Of a stretch of DNA of 64,000 nt, positions 23,200-32,124 are shown one piece after another. Source of the DNA: Clostridiales bacterium (GTDB lineage: Bacteria; Bacillota; Clostridia; Lachnospirales; Lachnospiraceae); assembly GCA_019420275.1 (NCBI GenBank), contig JAHZHN010000003.1, positions 62,001 to 126,000 of the forward strand, in the 5' to 3' direction. The notes below the pieces were generated by a model, which made no database searches, was not told the DNA's origin, and saw only the letters and a program-made list of their open reading frames with translations. A program made the position numbers and the translations under genes. Numbering within the stretch: position 1 is the stretch's first letter; each line of letters begins with the position of its first letter.

Positions 23200-24285
23200 A
23201 TGAAGTGTAATTTAGCAGTCATTAAAGGAGATGGAATCGGACCTGAGATTGTGGAAGAAGCGATGAAGGTATTGGATGCTGTCGGAGAAAAATACGGTCA
23301 TACCTTTTCCTACGAACAGATTCTAATGGGAGGGGCATCGATTGATGTCCATGGGAAGCCTTTGACAGATGAAGCGCTGGAGATTGCAAGAAACAGTGAC
23401 GCGGTGCTTATGGGATCGATCGGTGGTGACACCAGCACTTCACCTTGGTATCAGCTGCCGGCGCAGCTGAGACCAGAAGCAGGACTTTTAACTCTTCGCA
23501 AATCTCTCGGATTATTTGCAAATATCCGTCCGGCTTACTTATATGAAGAATTAAAGGAAGCATGTCCTCTGAAAGATGAGATTATCGGTGATGGATTCGA
23601 TATGGTAATTATGAGAGAACTGACAGGCGGTCTTTATTTTGGAGAAAGACATACAGAAAAAGTGAATGGAGTTCGGATTGCAACAGATACTCTGACATAC
23701 AGCGAAGAAGAGATTCGCAGGATTGCGGTAAAAGCGTTTGATATCGCAAGAAAACGCAAAAAACATGTAATCAGTGTAGATAAAGCGAATGTTCTGGATT
23801 CTTCCAGACTTTGGAGAAGCGTTGTTGAAGAAGTAGCAAAAGATTATGAAGATGTAACATACGAGCATATGCTGGTAGACAACTGTGCAATGCAGCTTGT
23901 GAATAATCCAGGACAGTTTGATGTTATCCTTACAGAGAATATGTTTGGAGATATCCTGTCAGATGAAGCAAGTATGATTACTGGATCTATTGGTATGCTG
24001 TCTTCTGCAAGTCTTGCGGAAGGGAAATTTGGATTATATGAGCCAAGTCATGGTTCTGCTCCGGATATTGCGGGTCAGGATATTGCAAATCCGATTGCAA
24101 CCATTTTATCTGCGGCTATGATGCTGCGTTATTCCTTTGATTTAGATGAGGAAGCAGCGGCCGTTGAAAAGGCGGTTAAGGATGTCCTTGCAGATGGATA
24201 CCGCACAGTGGATATTATGTCTGAAGGTATGAAGCAAGTAGGCTGTCAGGAAATGGGCAATTTAATTATAGAGAAAATTAAATAA
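23200..24285 (+). CDS. leuB: 3-isopropylmalate dehydrogenase
   Basis: A 361-residue enzyme of leucine synthesis that oxidatively decarboxylates 3-isopropylmalate with NAD. Signatures: VIKGDGIGPEIV (8-19), the LeuB-specific LRKSLGLFANIRPA with substrate-binding arginines, RELTGGLYFGER, the catalytic Lys in VDKANVL, and the metal aspartates in FGDILSDEAS. The NAD loop is EPSHGSAPDIAGQDIANP. The AAGGAGGA site is 11-12 bases from the ATG, rather long. leuA, leuC and leuD are not in the window. Confidence 0.96.
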   Translation: MKCNLAVIKGDGIGPEIVEEAMKVLDAVGEKYGHTFSYEQILMGGASIDVHGKPLTDEALEIARNSDAVLMGSIGGDTSTSPWYQLPAQLRPEAGLLTLRKSLGLFANIRPAYLYEELKEACPLKDEIIGDGFDMVIMRELTGGLYFGERHTEKVNGVRIATDTLTYSEEEIRRIAVKAFDIARKRKKHVISVDKANVLDSSRLWRSVVEEVAKDYEDVTYEHMLVDNCAMQLVNNPGQFDVILTENMFGDILSDEASMITGSIGMLSSASLAEGKFGLYEPSHGSAPDIAGQDIANPIATILSAAMMLRYSFDLDEEAAAVEKAVKDVLADGYRTVDIMSEGMKQVGCQEMGNLIIEKIK

Positions 24286-24292
24286 TAAATAT

Positions 24293-24343
24293 AGGAAACA
24301 AGCAGGCCCGGAGGGTGTTTCCTTTCCGGGCTTCTGATAGAAG
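24293..24343 (+). promoter_or_regulatory. Pseudoknot-like RNA element before ilvD
   Basis: Two perfect 7-base complementary pairs interleave: AGGAAAC 24293-24299 with GTTTCCT 24317-24323, and GCCCGGA 24306-24312 with TCCGGGC 24325-24331. This order is that of an H-type pseudoknot. A small hairpin CTTCT-GAT-AGAAG follows at 24331-24343, abutting the ilvD GTGGAGG ribosome site. No U tract follows, so it is not a plain terminator. It may tune ilvD translation. Confidence 0.5.
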
Positions 24344-24354
24344 TGGAGGTTATT

Positions 24355-26025
24355 ATGGGCAATACTTATACAGAAGGAGAAGAATTTGCTCCTCAGAGGT
24401 CTTTATTTAACGCATTGGGATTTACGAAAGAAGAAATGCAGAAACCTTTGGTAGGAATCGTAAGTTCCTATAACGAAATCGTTCCTGGTCATATGAACAT
24501 TGATAAGATCGTAGAAGCGGTTAAAATGGGAGTAGCGATGGCAGGAGGAACTCCAGTGGTATTTCCGGCAATTGCTGTATGTGATGGAATTGCCATGGGT
24601 CATATTGGAATGAAATATTCCCTCGTAACCCGTGATCTGATCGCGGATTCCACAGAATGTATGGCGCTGGCTCATCAGTTTGATGCATTGGTCATGGTGC
24701 CGAACTGTGATAAGAATGTACCTGGTTTACTGATGGCGGCAGCAAGGATCAATGTACCCACAGTGTTCGTCAGCGGCGGACCAATGCTCGCAGGCCGCGT
24801 AAAAGGGCAGAAAACCAGCTTATCCAGCATGTTTGAGGCAGTTGGTTCTTATGCGGCAGGCAAGATTTCCAAAGAAGAACTGGATGAATTTGAAAATAAA
24901 ACATGTCCAACCTGCGGATCATGTTCCGGAATGTATACGGCAAACTCTATGAATTGTCTGACAGAGGTATTGGGAATGGGACTTCGCGGAAACGGAACAA
25001 TCCCGGCTGTTTATTCTGAAAGGCTTCGTCTTGCAAAACATGCAGGAATGAAGGTTATGGAATTATTAAAGAAAAATATCCGTCCAAGGGATATTATGAC
25101 AGAGGGAGCTTTTGAAAATGCATTGACGGTTGATATGGCTCTTGGATGCAGTACAAACAGTATGCTTCATCTTCCGGCAATTGCTCATGAGGCAGGCATA
25201 GAACTTGATTTGGATATGGCAAACGCTATCAGTGCGAAAACCCCGAATCTGTGTCATCTTGCGCCGGCAGGACATACTTATATTGAAGAATTAAACGAAG
25301 CAGGCGGCGTATATGCAGTCATGAACGAGCTGAATAAGAAAAATCTTCTTCATACAGATCTGATGACAGTTACAGGTAAGACTGTTGGAGAAAATATTGA
25401 GGGATGCGTCAATAAAAATCCGGAAGTAATCCGTCCAATTGACAATCCTTATAGTGAGACAGGAGGAATTGCAGTATTAAAAGGAAATCTTGCTCCGGAT
25501 TCAGGTGTCGTAAAACGTTCTGCAGTAGCACCTGAGATGCTGAAGATGGAAGGACCGGCCAGAGTTTTTGACTGTGAAGAAGATGCAATCAAAGCCATTA
25601 AAGGCGGAAAGATACAGCCGGGAGACGTAGTGGTAATTCGCTACGAAGGTCCGAAAGGCGGTCCTGGAATGCGTGAGATGTTAAATCCGACATCAGCAAT
25701 CATGGGAATGGGATTAGGTTCAAGTGTTGCGCTGATTACAGATGGACGTTTTTCAGGAGCTTCCAGAGGCGCTTGTATTGGTCATGTATCACCAGAAGCA
25801 GCAGTTGGAGGACCAATTGCGCTGGTTGAAGAAGGAGATATCATTGCCATTGATATTAATGCAAATACTTTGAATTTGAAAGTTTCCGATGAGGAATTGG
25901 AAGAACGCAAAAAGAACTGGAAGCCAAGGAAACCAAAAGTTACAACTGGCTATCTGGCAAAATATGCTTCTCTGGTAACATCAGGAAACAGAGGCGCAAT
26001 CTTAGAAATCAATCAGGATAAATAG
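24355..26025 (+). CDS. ilvD: Dihydroxy-acid dehydratase
   Basis: A 556-residue enzyme from ATG 24355, which has GTGGAGG 6-10 bases upstream; the GTG at 24343 belongs to that site. IlvD dehydrates dihydroxy-isovalerate and dihydroxy-methylvalerate to the keto acids for valine and isoleucine. It uses an iron-sulfur cluster, with cysteines visible in VPNCDKNVPG and CPTCGSCSGMYTANSMNC. ALGCSTNSMLHLPAIA and the C-terminal TDGRFSGASRGACIGHVSPEA complete the signature. Confidence 0.97.
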   Translation: MGNTYTEGEEFAPQRSLFNALGFTKEEMQKPLVGIVSSYNEIVPGHMNIDKIVEAVKMGVAMAGGTPVVFPAIAVCDGIAMGHIGMKYSLVTRDLIADSTECMALAHQFDALVMVPNCDKNVPGLLMAAARINVPTVFVSGGPMLAGRVKGQKTSLSSMFEAVGSYAAGKISKEELDEFENKTCPTCGSCSGMYTANSMNCLTEVLGMGLRGNGTIPAVYSERLRLAKHAGMKVMELLKKNIRPRDIMTEGAFENALTVDMALGCSTNSMLHLPAIAHEAGIELDLDMANAISAKTPNLCHLAPAGHTYIEELNEAGGVYAVMNELNKKNLLHTDLMTVTGKTVGENIEGCVNKNPEVIRPIDNPYSETGGIAVLKGNLAPDSGVVKRSAVAPEMLKMEGPARVFDCEEDAIKAIKGGKIQPGDVVVIRYEGPKGGPGMREMLNPTSAIMGMGLGSSVALITDGRFSGASRGACIGHVSPEAAVGGPIALVEEGDIIAIDINANTLNLKVSDEELEERKKNWKPRKPKVTTGYLAKYASLVTSGNRGAILEINQDK

Positions 26026-26042
26026 AGAAAGAAGGTCAGCGA

Positions 26043-27734
26043 ATGAAACAATTGACGGGAGCGCAGATTGTTTTGGAATGTTTGAAAGAGCAGGGCGTAG
26101 ATACGATATTCGGGTATCCGGGCGGTGCGATTTTGAACATATATGATGAATTATATAAACAGAAAGATGACTTTACGCATATCCTTACATCCCATGAGCA
26201 GGGTGCTTCCCATGCGGCGGATGGATATGCACGGTCAACGGGAAAAGTCGGGGTGTGTTTTGCTACATCCGGACCAGGAGCCACTAATACAGTGACGGGA
26301 ATTGCCACGGCATATATGGATTCTGTCCCAATCGTTGTTATTACATGTAATGTAGGAGTGGGACTGCTTGGAAAAGACAGTTTTCAGGAAGTTGATATTT
26401 CCGGCATCACACTTCCGATCACAAAGCATAATTTTATTGTAAAGGATGTAGAAAAACTGGCAGACACAATCCGCAGAGCGTTCCGTATTGCCAAGACAGG
26501 ACGGCCAGGGCCGGTATTGATCGATATCCCGAAAGATGTGACAGCGGCAAAGACATCCTACACGTATCAGAAGCCTGAAAAGATCATCCGTTCCAGTGAA
26601 CATATCAGGGAAATGGATATTTACACAGCAATTAGCTTGATTGAAGAATCCAAACGTCCGTTTATTTTAGTCGGCGGCGGAGCTGTAATATCGGATGCGG
26701 CAGATGAAGTCAGGGAATTTGCATCGAAGGTTCACTGCCCGGTATGTGATACTCTGATGGGAAAAGGTGCTTTTGATGGTTCCAACGCATTGTATACCGG
26801 CATGATTGGAATGCATGGAACAAAGGCTTCCAATAAAGGTGTTTCGGAATGTGATCTTCTGATTGCGATTGGAACAAGATTTAGTGACCGAGTATTCGGA
26901 AATGCGGCTACATTTGCTAAAAATGCCGCAATTTTGCAGATTGATATCGACCCAGTGGAAATTAATAAAAATGTAATGGCATATGCACATATCATTGGAG
27001 ATATCAAGGCGGTCTTAACTGTTATGAACCGCCGGCTGACACAGCAGAACCATAATGCATGGGTTAAGAAGATCATGGAGTATAAAGTAAAATATCCATT
27101 GACATATGACAAAGGACGTCTCACTTGTCCGGAAATTATTGAAAAAATTTATGAAAGGACCAAAGGAGATGCTATTATTACAACAGAAGTTGGACAGCAT
27201 CAGATGTGGGCCGCTCAGTTTTTCAAATATGATGCCCCAAGGAAATTTCTGACATCCGGGGGACTTGGAACTATGGGATATGGACTGGGAGCCAGTATGG
27301 GAGCAAAACTTGGAAATCCGGATAAAGTAGTTATAAACATTGCCGGAGACGGATGTTTCCGTATGAATCTCAATGAGCTTGCAACGGCTTCCAGGTATAA
27401 TATTCCGATCATCGAAGTAATTATAAATAACAGTGTTCTTGGAATGGTACGTCAGTGGCAGGATTTATTCTATGATGAGAGGTATTCATATACCACATTC
27501 AATGATCCGGTGGATTTTGTAAAAATTGCGGAAGGGTTCGGAGTTATTGCAAAGAAAGTAACAACAATCGAAGAATTTGAATTTGCTTTTGAGGAAGCAC
27601 TGGATGCAGGAAGACCGGTTGTATTGGATTGTCATATTGATTTGGATGACAAGGTATGGCCGATGGTGAATCCAGGAGGGTCCATCTCGGAAGCTTTTGA
27701 CCAGAATGATTTGAAACAAAAAGAAGCACAATAG
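26043..27734 (+). CDS. ilvB: Acetolactate synthase large (catalytic) subunit
   Basis: A 563-residue thiamine-diphosphate enzyme that condenses pyruvate with pyruvate or 2-oxobutyrate, the first common step to valine and isoleucine. The pyrimidine-binding Glu is in SHEQGASHAADGYAR, and FATSGPGATN follows. The ThDP/Mg motif is GDGCFRMNLNELATA(S) with VIINN. The C-terminal PVVLDCHIDLDDKVWPMVNPGG is standard for the biosynthetic form. No small regulatory subunit (ilvN) or ilvC is seen in this window. Confidence 0.96.
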   Translation: MKQLTGAQIVLECLKEQGVDTIFGYPGGAILNIYDELYKQKDDFTHILTSHEQGASHAADGYARSTGKVGVCFATSGPGATNTVTGIATAYMDSVPIVVITCNVGVGLLGKDSFQEVDISGITLPITKHNFIVKDVEKLADTIRRAFRIAKTGRPGPVLIDIPKDVTAAKTSYTYQKPEKIIRSSEHIREMDIYTAISLIEESKRPFILVGGGAVISDAADEVREFASKVHCPVCDTLMGKGAFDGSNALYTGMIGMHGTKASNKGVSECDLLIAIGTRFSDRVFGNAATFAKNAAILQIDIDPVEINKNVMAYAHIIGDIKAVLTVMNRRLTQQNHNAWVKKIMEYKVKYPLTYDKGRLTCPEIIEKIYERTKGDAIITTEVGQHQMWAAQFFKYDAPRKFLTSGGLGTMGYGLGASMGAKLGNPDKVVINIAGDGCFRMNLNELATASRYNIPIIEVIINNSVLGMVRQWQDLFYDERYSYTTFNDPVDFVKIAEGFGVIAKKVTTIEEFEFAFEEALDAGRPVVLDCHIDLDDKVWPMVNPGGSISEAFDQNDLKQKEAQ

Positions 27735-27771
27735 AGAAAAAGCATTAAGAAAGATGAAAAAGGAGAAAGAA

Positions 27772-28854
27772 ATGGCTAGAGTATATAATTTTTCAGCAGG
27801 ACCAGCAGTTTTACCAGAAGATGTATTAAAAGAAGCAGCAGATGAAATGCTGGATTACAGAGGATGTGGAATGTCTGTTATGGAGATGAGTCACAGATCT
27901 CAGATGTTTGCAGATATCATTGAAACAGCCGAAGCAGATCTTAGAGAACTTATGAACATTCCAGATAATTATAAAGTATTGTTCCTTCAGGGAGGAGCAT
28001 CTCAGCAGTTCTCCGCAATTCCGATGAACCTGATGAAAAATAAAGTTGCAGATTATATTATTACTGGACAGTGGGCAAAGAAAGCCTGCCAGGAAGCGCA
28101 GAGATACGGAAAGGTAAATATCGTAGCGTCTTCTGAAGACAAGACATATACATATATTCCGGACTGCAGCGATCTTCCGATTTCTGAGGATGCAGATTAT
28201 GTTTATGTGTGCTGGAATAATACGATTTATGGTACAAAGTACAATAAACTGCCAAATACCAAAGGAAAGATCCTGGTTGCGGATATGTCATCCAGCATTC
28301 TGTCTGAGCCGGTTAATGTAGAAGATTTCGGTGTAATCTATTTCGGAGTTCAGAAAAATGTAGGACCTGCCGGTGTGGTAATCTGCATCATCCGTGAAGA
28401 TTTGATCTCAGATGATGTTCTTCCTGGAACACCAACTATGTTGAAATGGAAAACACAGGCAGATGCAAATTCTCTTTATAATACACCGCCATGTTATGGA
28501 ATTTATATCTGTGGCAAAGTATTCCAGTGGCTTAAAAAACAGGGCGGACTGGAAGCAATGAAGCAGAGGAATGAGGAAAAAGCAAAAATCTTATATGACT
28601 TCTTGGATCAGAGCGAATTATTTAAAGGAACAGTTGAAAAGAAAGACCGTTCTTTGATGAACGTTCCATTTGTAACAGGAGATAAAGATTTGGATGCGAA
28701 GTTCGTTGCGGAAGCGAAAGCAGAAGGACTTGAGAACCTTAAGGGACATCGTACGGTAGGAGGAATGCGAGCAAGCATTTACAATGCGATGCCAAAAGAG
28801 GGTGTAGAAAAATTAGTTGCGTTTATGAAAAAATTTGAAGAAGAGAATAAGTAA
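27772..28854 (+). CDS. serC: Phosphoserine aminotransferase
   Basis: A 360-residue class V PLP aminotransferase that makes phosphoserine from 3-phosphohydroxypyruvate and glutamate. The start is ATG 27772 (MARVYNFSAGPAVLPEDVL), placed by AAAGGAG 6-12 bases upstream. The PLP lysine lies in VIYFGVQKNVGPAG. The N-terminal NFSAGPA and the C-terminal GHRTVGGMRASIYNAMP are diagnostic. serA follows 9 bases later, completing the first two steps of serine synthesis. Confidence 0.97.
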   Translation: MARVYNFSAGPAVLPEDVLKEAADEMLDYRGCGMSVMEMSHRSQMFADIIETAEADLRELMNIPDNYKVLFLQGGASQQFSAIPMNLMKNKVADYIITGQWAKKACQEAQRYGKVNIVASSEDKTYTYIPDCSDLPISEDADYVYVCWNNTIYGTKYNKLPNTKGKILVADMSSSILSEPVNVEDFGVIYFGVQKNVGPAGVVICIIREDLISDDVLPGTPTMLKWKTQADANSLYNTPPCYGIYICGKVFQWLKKQGGLEAMKQRNEEKAKILYDFLDQSELFKGTVEKKDRSLMNVPFVTGDKDLDAKFVAEAKAEGLENLKGHRTVGGMRASIYNAMPKEGVEKLVAFMKKFEEENK

Positions 28855-28863
28855 GGAGACGTC

Positions 28864-30024
28864 ATGTATACAGTAAAATGTTTAAATCCCATTTCTAAGC
28901 AGGGTCTGGATTTATTTACAGGTGAATTTGAAGTAATTGATGATTTGAGTGCGGCAGATGCAGTTCTTGTACGAAGCGCCAAAATGCACGGGCTGGAAAT
29001 TCCCAAAGGCCTGCTGGCAGTAGGGAGAGCGGGAGCCGGAGTTAACAACATTCCTTTGGATGAGTATGCAGAAAAAGGAATTACTGTTTTTAATACTCCT
29101 GGAGCAAATGCAAACGGCGTGAAAGAGCTGGTCGTTGCTGGTCTGCTGCTCGCATCCAGAGATATCATAGGAGGATATAACTGGGTAAAAGAAAACGCCA
29201 AAATGGAAGATCTTCCAAAAGCCATTGAAAGCCAGAAGAAGGCATATGCAGGAAATGAGTTGAAAGGAAAATCCATCGGGGTTATTGGTCTTGGAGCCAT
29301 CGGTGTTTTGGTTGCCAATATCTGCAATCGCCTGGGAATGAAAGTTTATGGATATGATCCGTATGTTTCTGTTCGTTCTGCATGGAGTCTGTCAAGAATG
29401 GTAAATCATAGCAGTTCTTTGGACGAGATTTTTACAAAGTGCGATTATATTACGCTTCATGTGCCATGTAATGATTCTACAAGGGGAATGATTGGAAAAG
29501 AAGCAATTTTTAAGATGAAAGACGGGGTTAACATTCTGAATTTCGCCAGAGGAGAGCTGGTTGATGATGAGGCGCTTCTGGCAGGCCTTGCAGCGCAGAA
29601 GGTAAAACATTATGTAACAGACTTTCCAAATAATAAAGTGGCTGGAGCAGATGGTGTAATCACAATTCCGCATCTTGGAGCATCTACAGAAGAGTCTGAA
29701 GATAACTGTGCAGAGATGGCAGTGGAGCAGCTGATGAATTATCTGGAAAATGGAAACATTGTAAATTCCGTAAATTATCCAAACTGCAATCTTGGAGATT
29801 TGGAAGCTGAGGCAAGAATTACAGTGCATCACAAAAATCTTCCGAATATGATCGGGCAGCTTACTGCAATCTTGGCAGGAGAAAATTATAATATTGTAAA
29901 TATGCTGAACAAATCAAAAGGAGATTGGGCATATTCTATGCTGGATGTGGAAAAGAAACCTTCTAAGGAAATCATCCAGAAGATGAAAGAGATTGATGGG
30001 GTTGTTCGTGTCAGAGTTTTATAG
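28864..30024 (+). CDS. serA: D-3-phosphoglycerate dehydrogenase
   Basis: A 386-residue member of the D-2-hydroxyacid dehydrogenase family. The NAD loop is GVIGLGAIGVLVAN near 140. Substrate residues are in VGRAGAGVNNI, a catalytic Arg in NFARGELVD, and the His in IPHLGASTEESE. The C-terminal 70 residues (NLPNMIGQLTAILA, then NIVNMLNKS) form a single ACT domain that may sense serine. It is the short type lacking the extra intervening domain. AAGGAGACGTC precedes the ATG. Confidence 0.94.
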   Translation: MYTVKCLNPISKQGLDLFTGEFEVIDDLSAADAVLVRSAKMHGLEIPKGLLAVGRAGAGVNNIPLDEYAEKGITVFNTPGANANGVKELVVAGLLLASRDIIGGYNWVKENAKMEDLPKAIESQKKAYAGNELKGKSIGVIGLGAIGVLVANICNRLGMKVYGYDPYVSVRSAWSLSRMVNHSSSLDEIFTKCDYITLHVPCNDSTRGMIGKEAIFKMKDGVNILNFARGELVDDEALLAGLAAQKVKHYVTDFPNNKVAGADGVITIPHLGASTEESEDNCAEMAVEQLMNYLENGNIVNSVNYPNCNLGDLEAEARITVHHKNLPNMIGQLTAILAGENYNIVNMLNKSKGDWAYSMLDVEKKPSKEIIQKMKEIDGVVRVRVL

Positions 30025-30035
30025 GAGAAAGAAGA

Positions 30036-31121
30036 ATGAGTGAAAAATTACGAGTAGGTATTTTAGGAGCGACAGGAATGGTAGGTCAGAGATTTATTTC
30101 TCTGTTGGAAAATCATCCTTGGTTTGAAGTAAAAACAGTAGCTGCAAGCCCTCGCTCTGCTGGAAAAACATATGAAGAAGCTGTTGGCGGACGTTGGAAG
30201 ATGGATACACCAATGCCGGAAGCAGCAAAACATATGGTAGTTAAAAATGTCAATGAAGTGGAAGCTGTTGCGTCAGAAGTAGACTTTGTTTTTAGTGCTG
30301 TCGATATGTCAAAAGACGAGATCAAAAAAATTGAAGAAGAGTATGCAAAGACAGAAACACCGGTTGTATCAAATAACAGTGCTCACCGCTGGACACCAGA
30401 TGTTCCTATGGTTGTGCCGGAGATCAATCCAGAGCATTTCGAAGTCATTGCAAGTCAGAAAAAACGTCTTGGAACTACACGCGGATTTGTTGCAGTAAAA
30501 CCAAACTGTTCAATTCAGAGTTATGCACCTGTTTTGACAGCATGGAAAGAGTTTGAGCCGTATGAAGTAGTAGCAACCACATATCAGGCAATTTCCGGAG
30601 CAGGAAAGACATTTAAAGACTGGCCGGAAATGAATGGCAATATTATTCCATATATCGGCGGAGAAGAAGAAAAGAGCGAGCAGGAACCGCTGCGTCTCTG
30701 GGGACATATTGAAAACGGAGAAATTGTAAAAGCAGATTCTCCAATCATCACAACTCAGTGCATTCGTGTGCCGGTATTAAATGGTCATACAGCGGCTGTT
30801 TTTGTGAAATTTAAAAAGAAACCGACAAAAGAGCAGTTAATCGAAAAGCTGACATCTTTCAGCGGACTTCCACAGGAGCTGGGTCTTCCAAGTGCGCCAA
30901 AACAGATGATTCAGTATTTGGAAGAAGACGACCGTCCTCAGGTTTCTCTGGATGTGAATTATGAAAACGGAATGGGAATTTCTGTAGGCCGTCTGCGTGA
31001 AGACACAGTATATGATTATAAATTTGTAGGTCTTTCTCACAATACTCTGCGTGGTGCTGCAGGAGGCGCGGTTCTTTGTGCAGAAACATTAAAGGCCAAA
31101 GGATATATTACAAAAAAATAA
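30036..31121 (+). CDS. asd: Aspartate-semialdehyde dehydrogenase (archaeal/fungal-type)
   Basis: A 361-residue NADPH enzyme that reduces aspartyl phosphate to the semialdehyde, the branch point to lysine, diaminopimelate, threonine and methionine. NAD(P) motif: GILGATGMVGQRF (8-20). The active-site Cys is in VAVKPNCSIQSYAP, and the later catalytic His in VLNGHTAAV. The spelling matches the archaeal and fungal-like branch of the family rather than the Gram-negative type. Last gene of the azlC-asd run, ended by a strong terminator. Confidence 0.95.
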   Translation: MSEKLRVGILGATGMVGQRFISLLENHPWFEVKTVAASPRSAGKTYEEAVGGRWKMDTPMPEAAKHMVVKNVNEVEAVASEVDFVFSAVDMSKDEIKKIEEEYAKTETPVVSNNSAHRWTPDVPMVVPEINPEHFEVIASQKKRLGTTRGFVAVKPNCSIQSYAPVLTAWKEFEPYEVVATTYQAISGAGKTFKDWPEMNGNIIPYIGGEEEKSEQEPLRLWGHIENGEIVKADSPIITTQCIRVPVLNGHTAAVFVKFKKKPTKEQLIEKLTSFSGLPQELGLPSAPKQMIQYLEEDDRPQVSLDVNYENGMGISVGRLREDTVYDYKFVGLSHNTLRGAAGGAVLCAETLKAKGYITKK

Positions 31122-31155
31122 ACAGATTGATGTGTACAATATGGAGCACTATAAA

Positions 31156-31187
31156 AGAAACACGCAAGTACCGCGTGTTTCTTTTTC
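31156..31187 (+). terminator. Terminator after asd
   Basis: AGAAACACGC at 31156-31165 and GCGTGTTTCT at 31173-31182 form a perfect 10-base stem with T run to 31186. Confidence 0.9.
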
Positions 31188-31211
31188 TAAAAAACATAAG
31201 AGGAGCATAAA

Positions 31212-32081
31212 ATGTTAGGGAAGACAAATGTGGATTGGAATACGGTATTGAACAATTATCTTGACGCGATTCTGGAAATGGCGGGAAATATTGTTGTGGC
31301 AATCCTGATTATCATTGTGGGCTTCAAACTGATCAAAATGCTGGTCAATATTTTAAAGGCCGCTTTGGAAAAAGGGGAAATTGATTATGGAGTGATTTCC
31401 TTTTCTTGTTCTTTTGTTAAGATTGCGCTTCGGGTGCTGGTAATTCTTGCGGCGGTCGATCATGTCGGTGTTAAGACAAGTTCTTTTATCGCATTGTTAG
31501 GATCTGCCGGTGTCGCTGTAGGTCTTGCCTTACAGGGAAGCCTTTCCAACATTGCAGGAGGCCTTCTGCTGCTGATTCTGAAGCCTTTTCAGGTGGGGGA
31601 TTATATTGTTCTAGAAGGAACAGGCTGCGAGGGAGAAGTTGCCGCAATGGATATCTATTATACGAAATTAAAGACAGTTGACAATCGAGTAATCGTAATA
31701 CCAAATGGAACACTAACTAATAGTAATCTAATTAACAATACGAAGCAGGATAAGCGCCTGATTGATATCACTGTGGGGATTTCTTATGATGCAGATATTG
31801 AGAAGGTAAAATCAATTCTGCAGGAGATTACGGCAAAAGAAAAAAGTATTCTGGATCAGGAGGGCGTTAAGATATTTGTCAGCAGTCTGGCAGACAGCGC
31901 AGTCATGATGGGAATCCGATGCTGGGTTTCCACGGAAGAATATGTGGGAGCAAAATGGCGGCTGAACGAGGAGATTAAGTTGTCTTTTGACCGGGAGGGA
32001 ATCGAGATTCCTTACCAAAAACTCGATGTGTGCATTAAATCAGATGAATCATCGGATCTCTCAGAAACAGCAGAAGCATAA
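31212..32081 (+). CDS. MscS-family mechanosensitive channel
   Basis: A 289-residue inner-membrane protein with three spans. The third, pore-lining span is Gly/Ala-rich (LGSAGVAVGLALQGSLSNIAGG, about 97-118), the classic MscS signature. The cytoplasmic beta domain follows with PFQVGDYIVLEG, RVIVIPNGTLTNSNLIN and the C-terminal mixed domain ending near 275. It would open under hypo-osmotic stress to release solutes. AAGAGGAGCATAAA precedes the ATG; single gene between terminators. Confidence 0.93.
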   Translation: MLGKTNVDWNTVLNNYLDAILEMAGNIVVAILIIIVGFKLIKMLVNILKAALEKGEIDYGVISFSCSFVKIALRVLVILAAVDHVGVKTSSFIALLGSAGVAVGLALQGSLSNIAGGLLLLILKPFQVGDYIVLEGTGCEGEVAAMDIYYTKLKTVDNRVIVIPNGTLTNSNLINNTKQDKRLIDITVGISYDADIEKVKSILQEITAKEKSILDQEGVKIFVSSLADSAVMMGIRCWVSTEEYVGAKWRLNEEIKLSFDREGIEIPYQKLDVCIKSDESSDLSETAEA

Positions 32082-32112
32082 AATACAGCCGGGGAAGACC
32101 CCGGCTGTATTT
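32081..32112. terminator. Bidirectional terminator between mscS and the lipoprotein gene
   Basis: AAATACAGCCGGGG at 32081-32094 and its complement at 32099-32112 form a 14-base perfect stem with an AAGA loop. A/T-rich flanks on both sides suit the two convergent genes. Confidence 0.88.
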
Positions 32113-32124
32113 ATATCTATGGTT

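Noticed and set aside
24286..24342. Intrinsic terminator between leuB and ilvD
   Set aside because: A GC-rich stem exists but no U tract follows; the interleaved second helix argues for another role.
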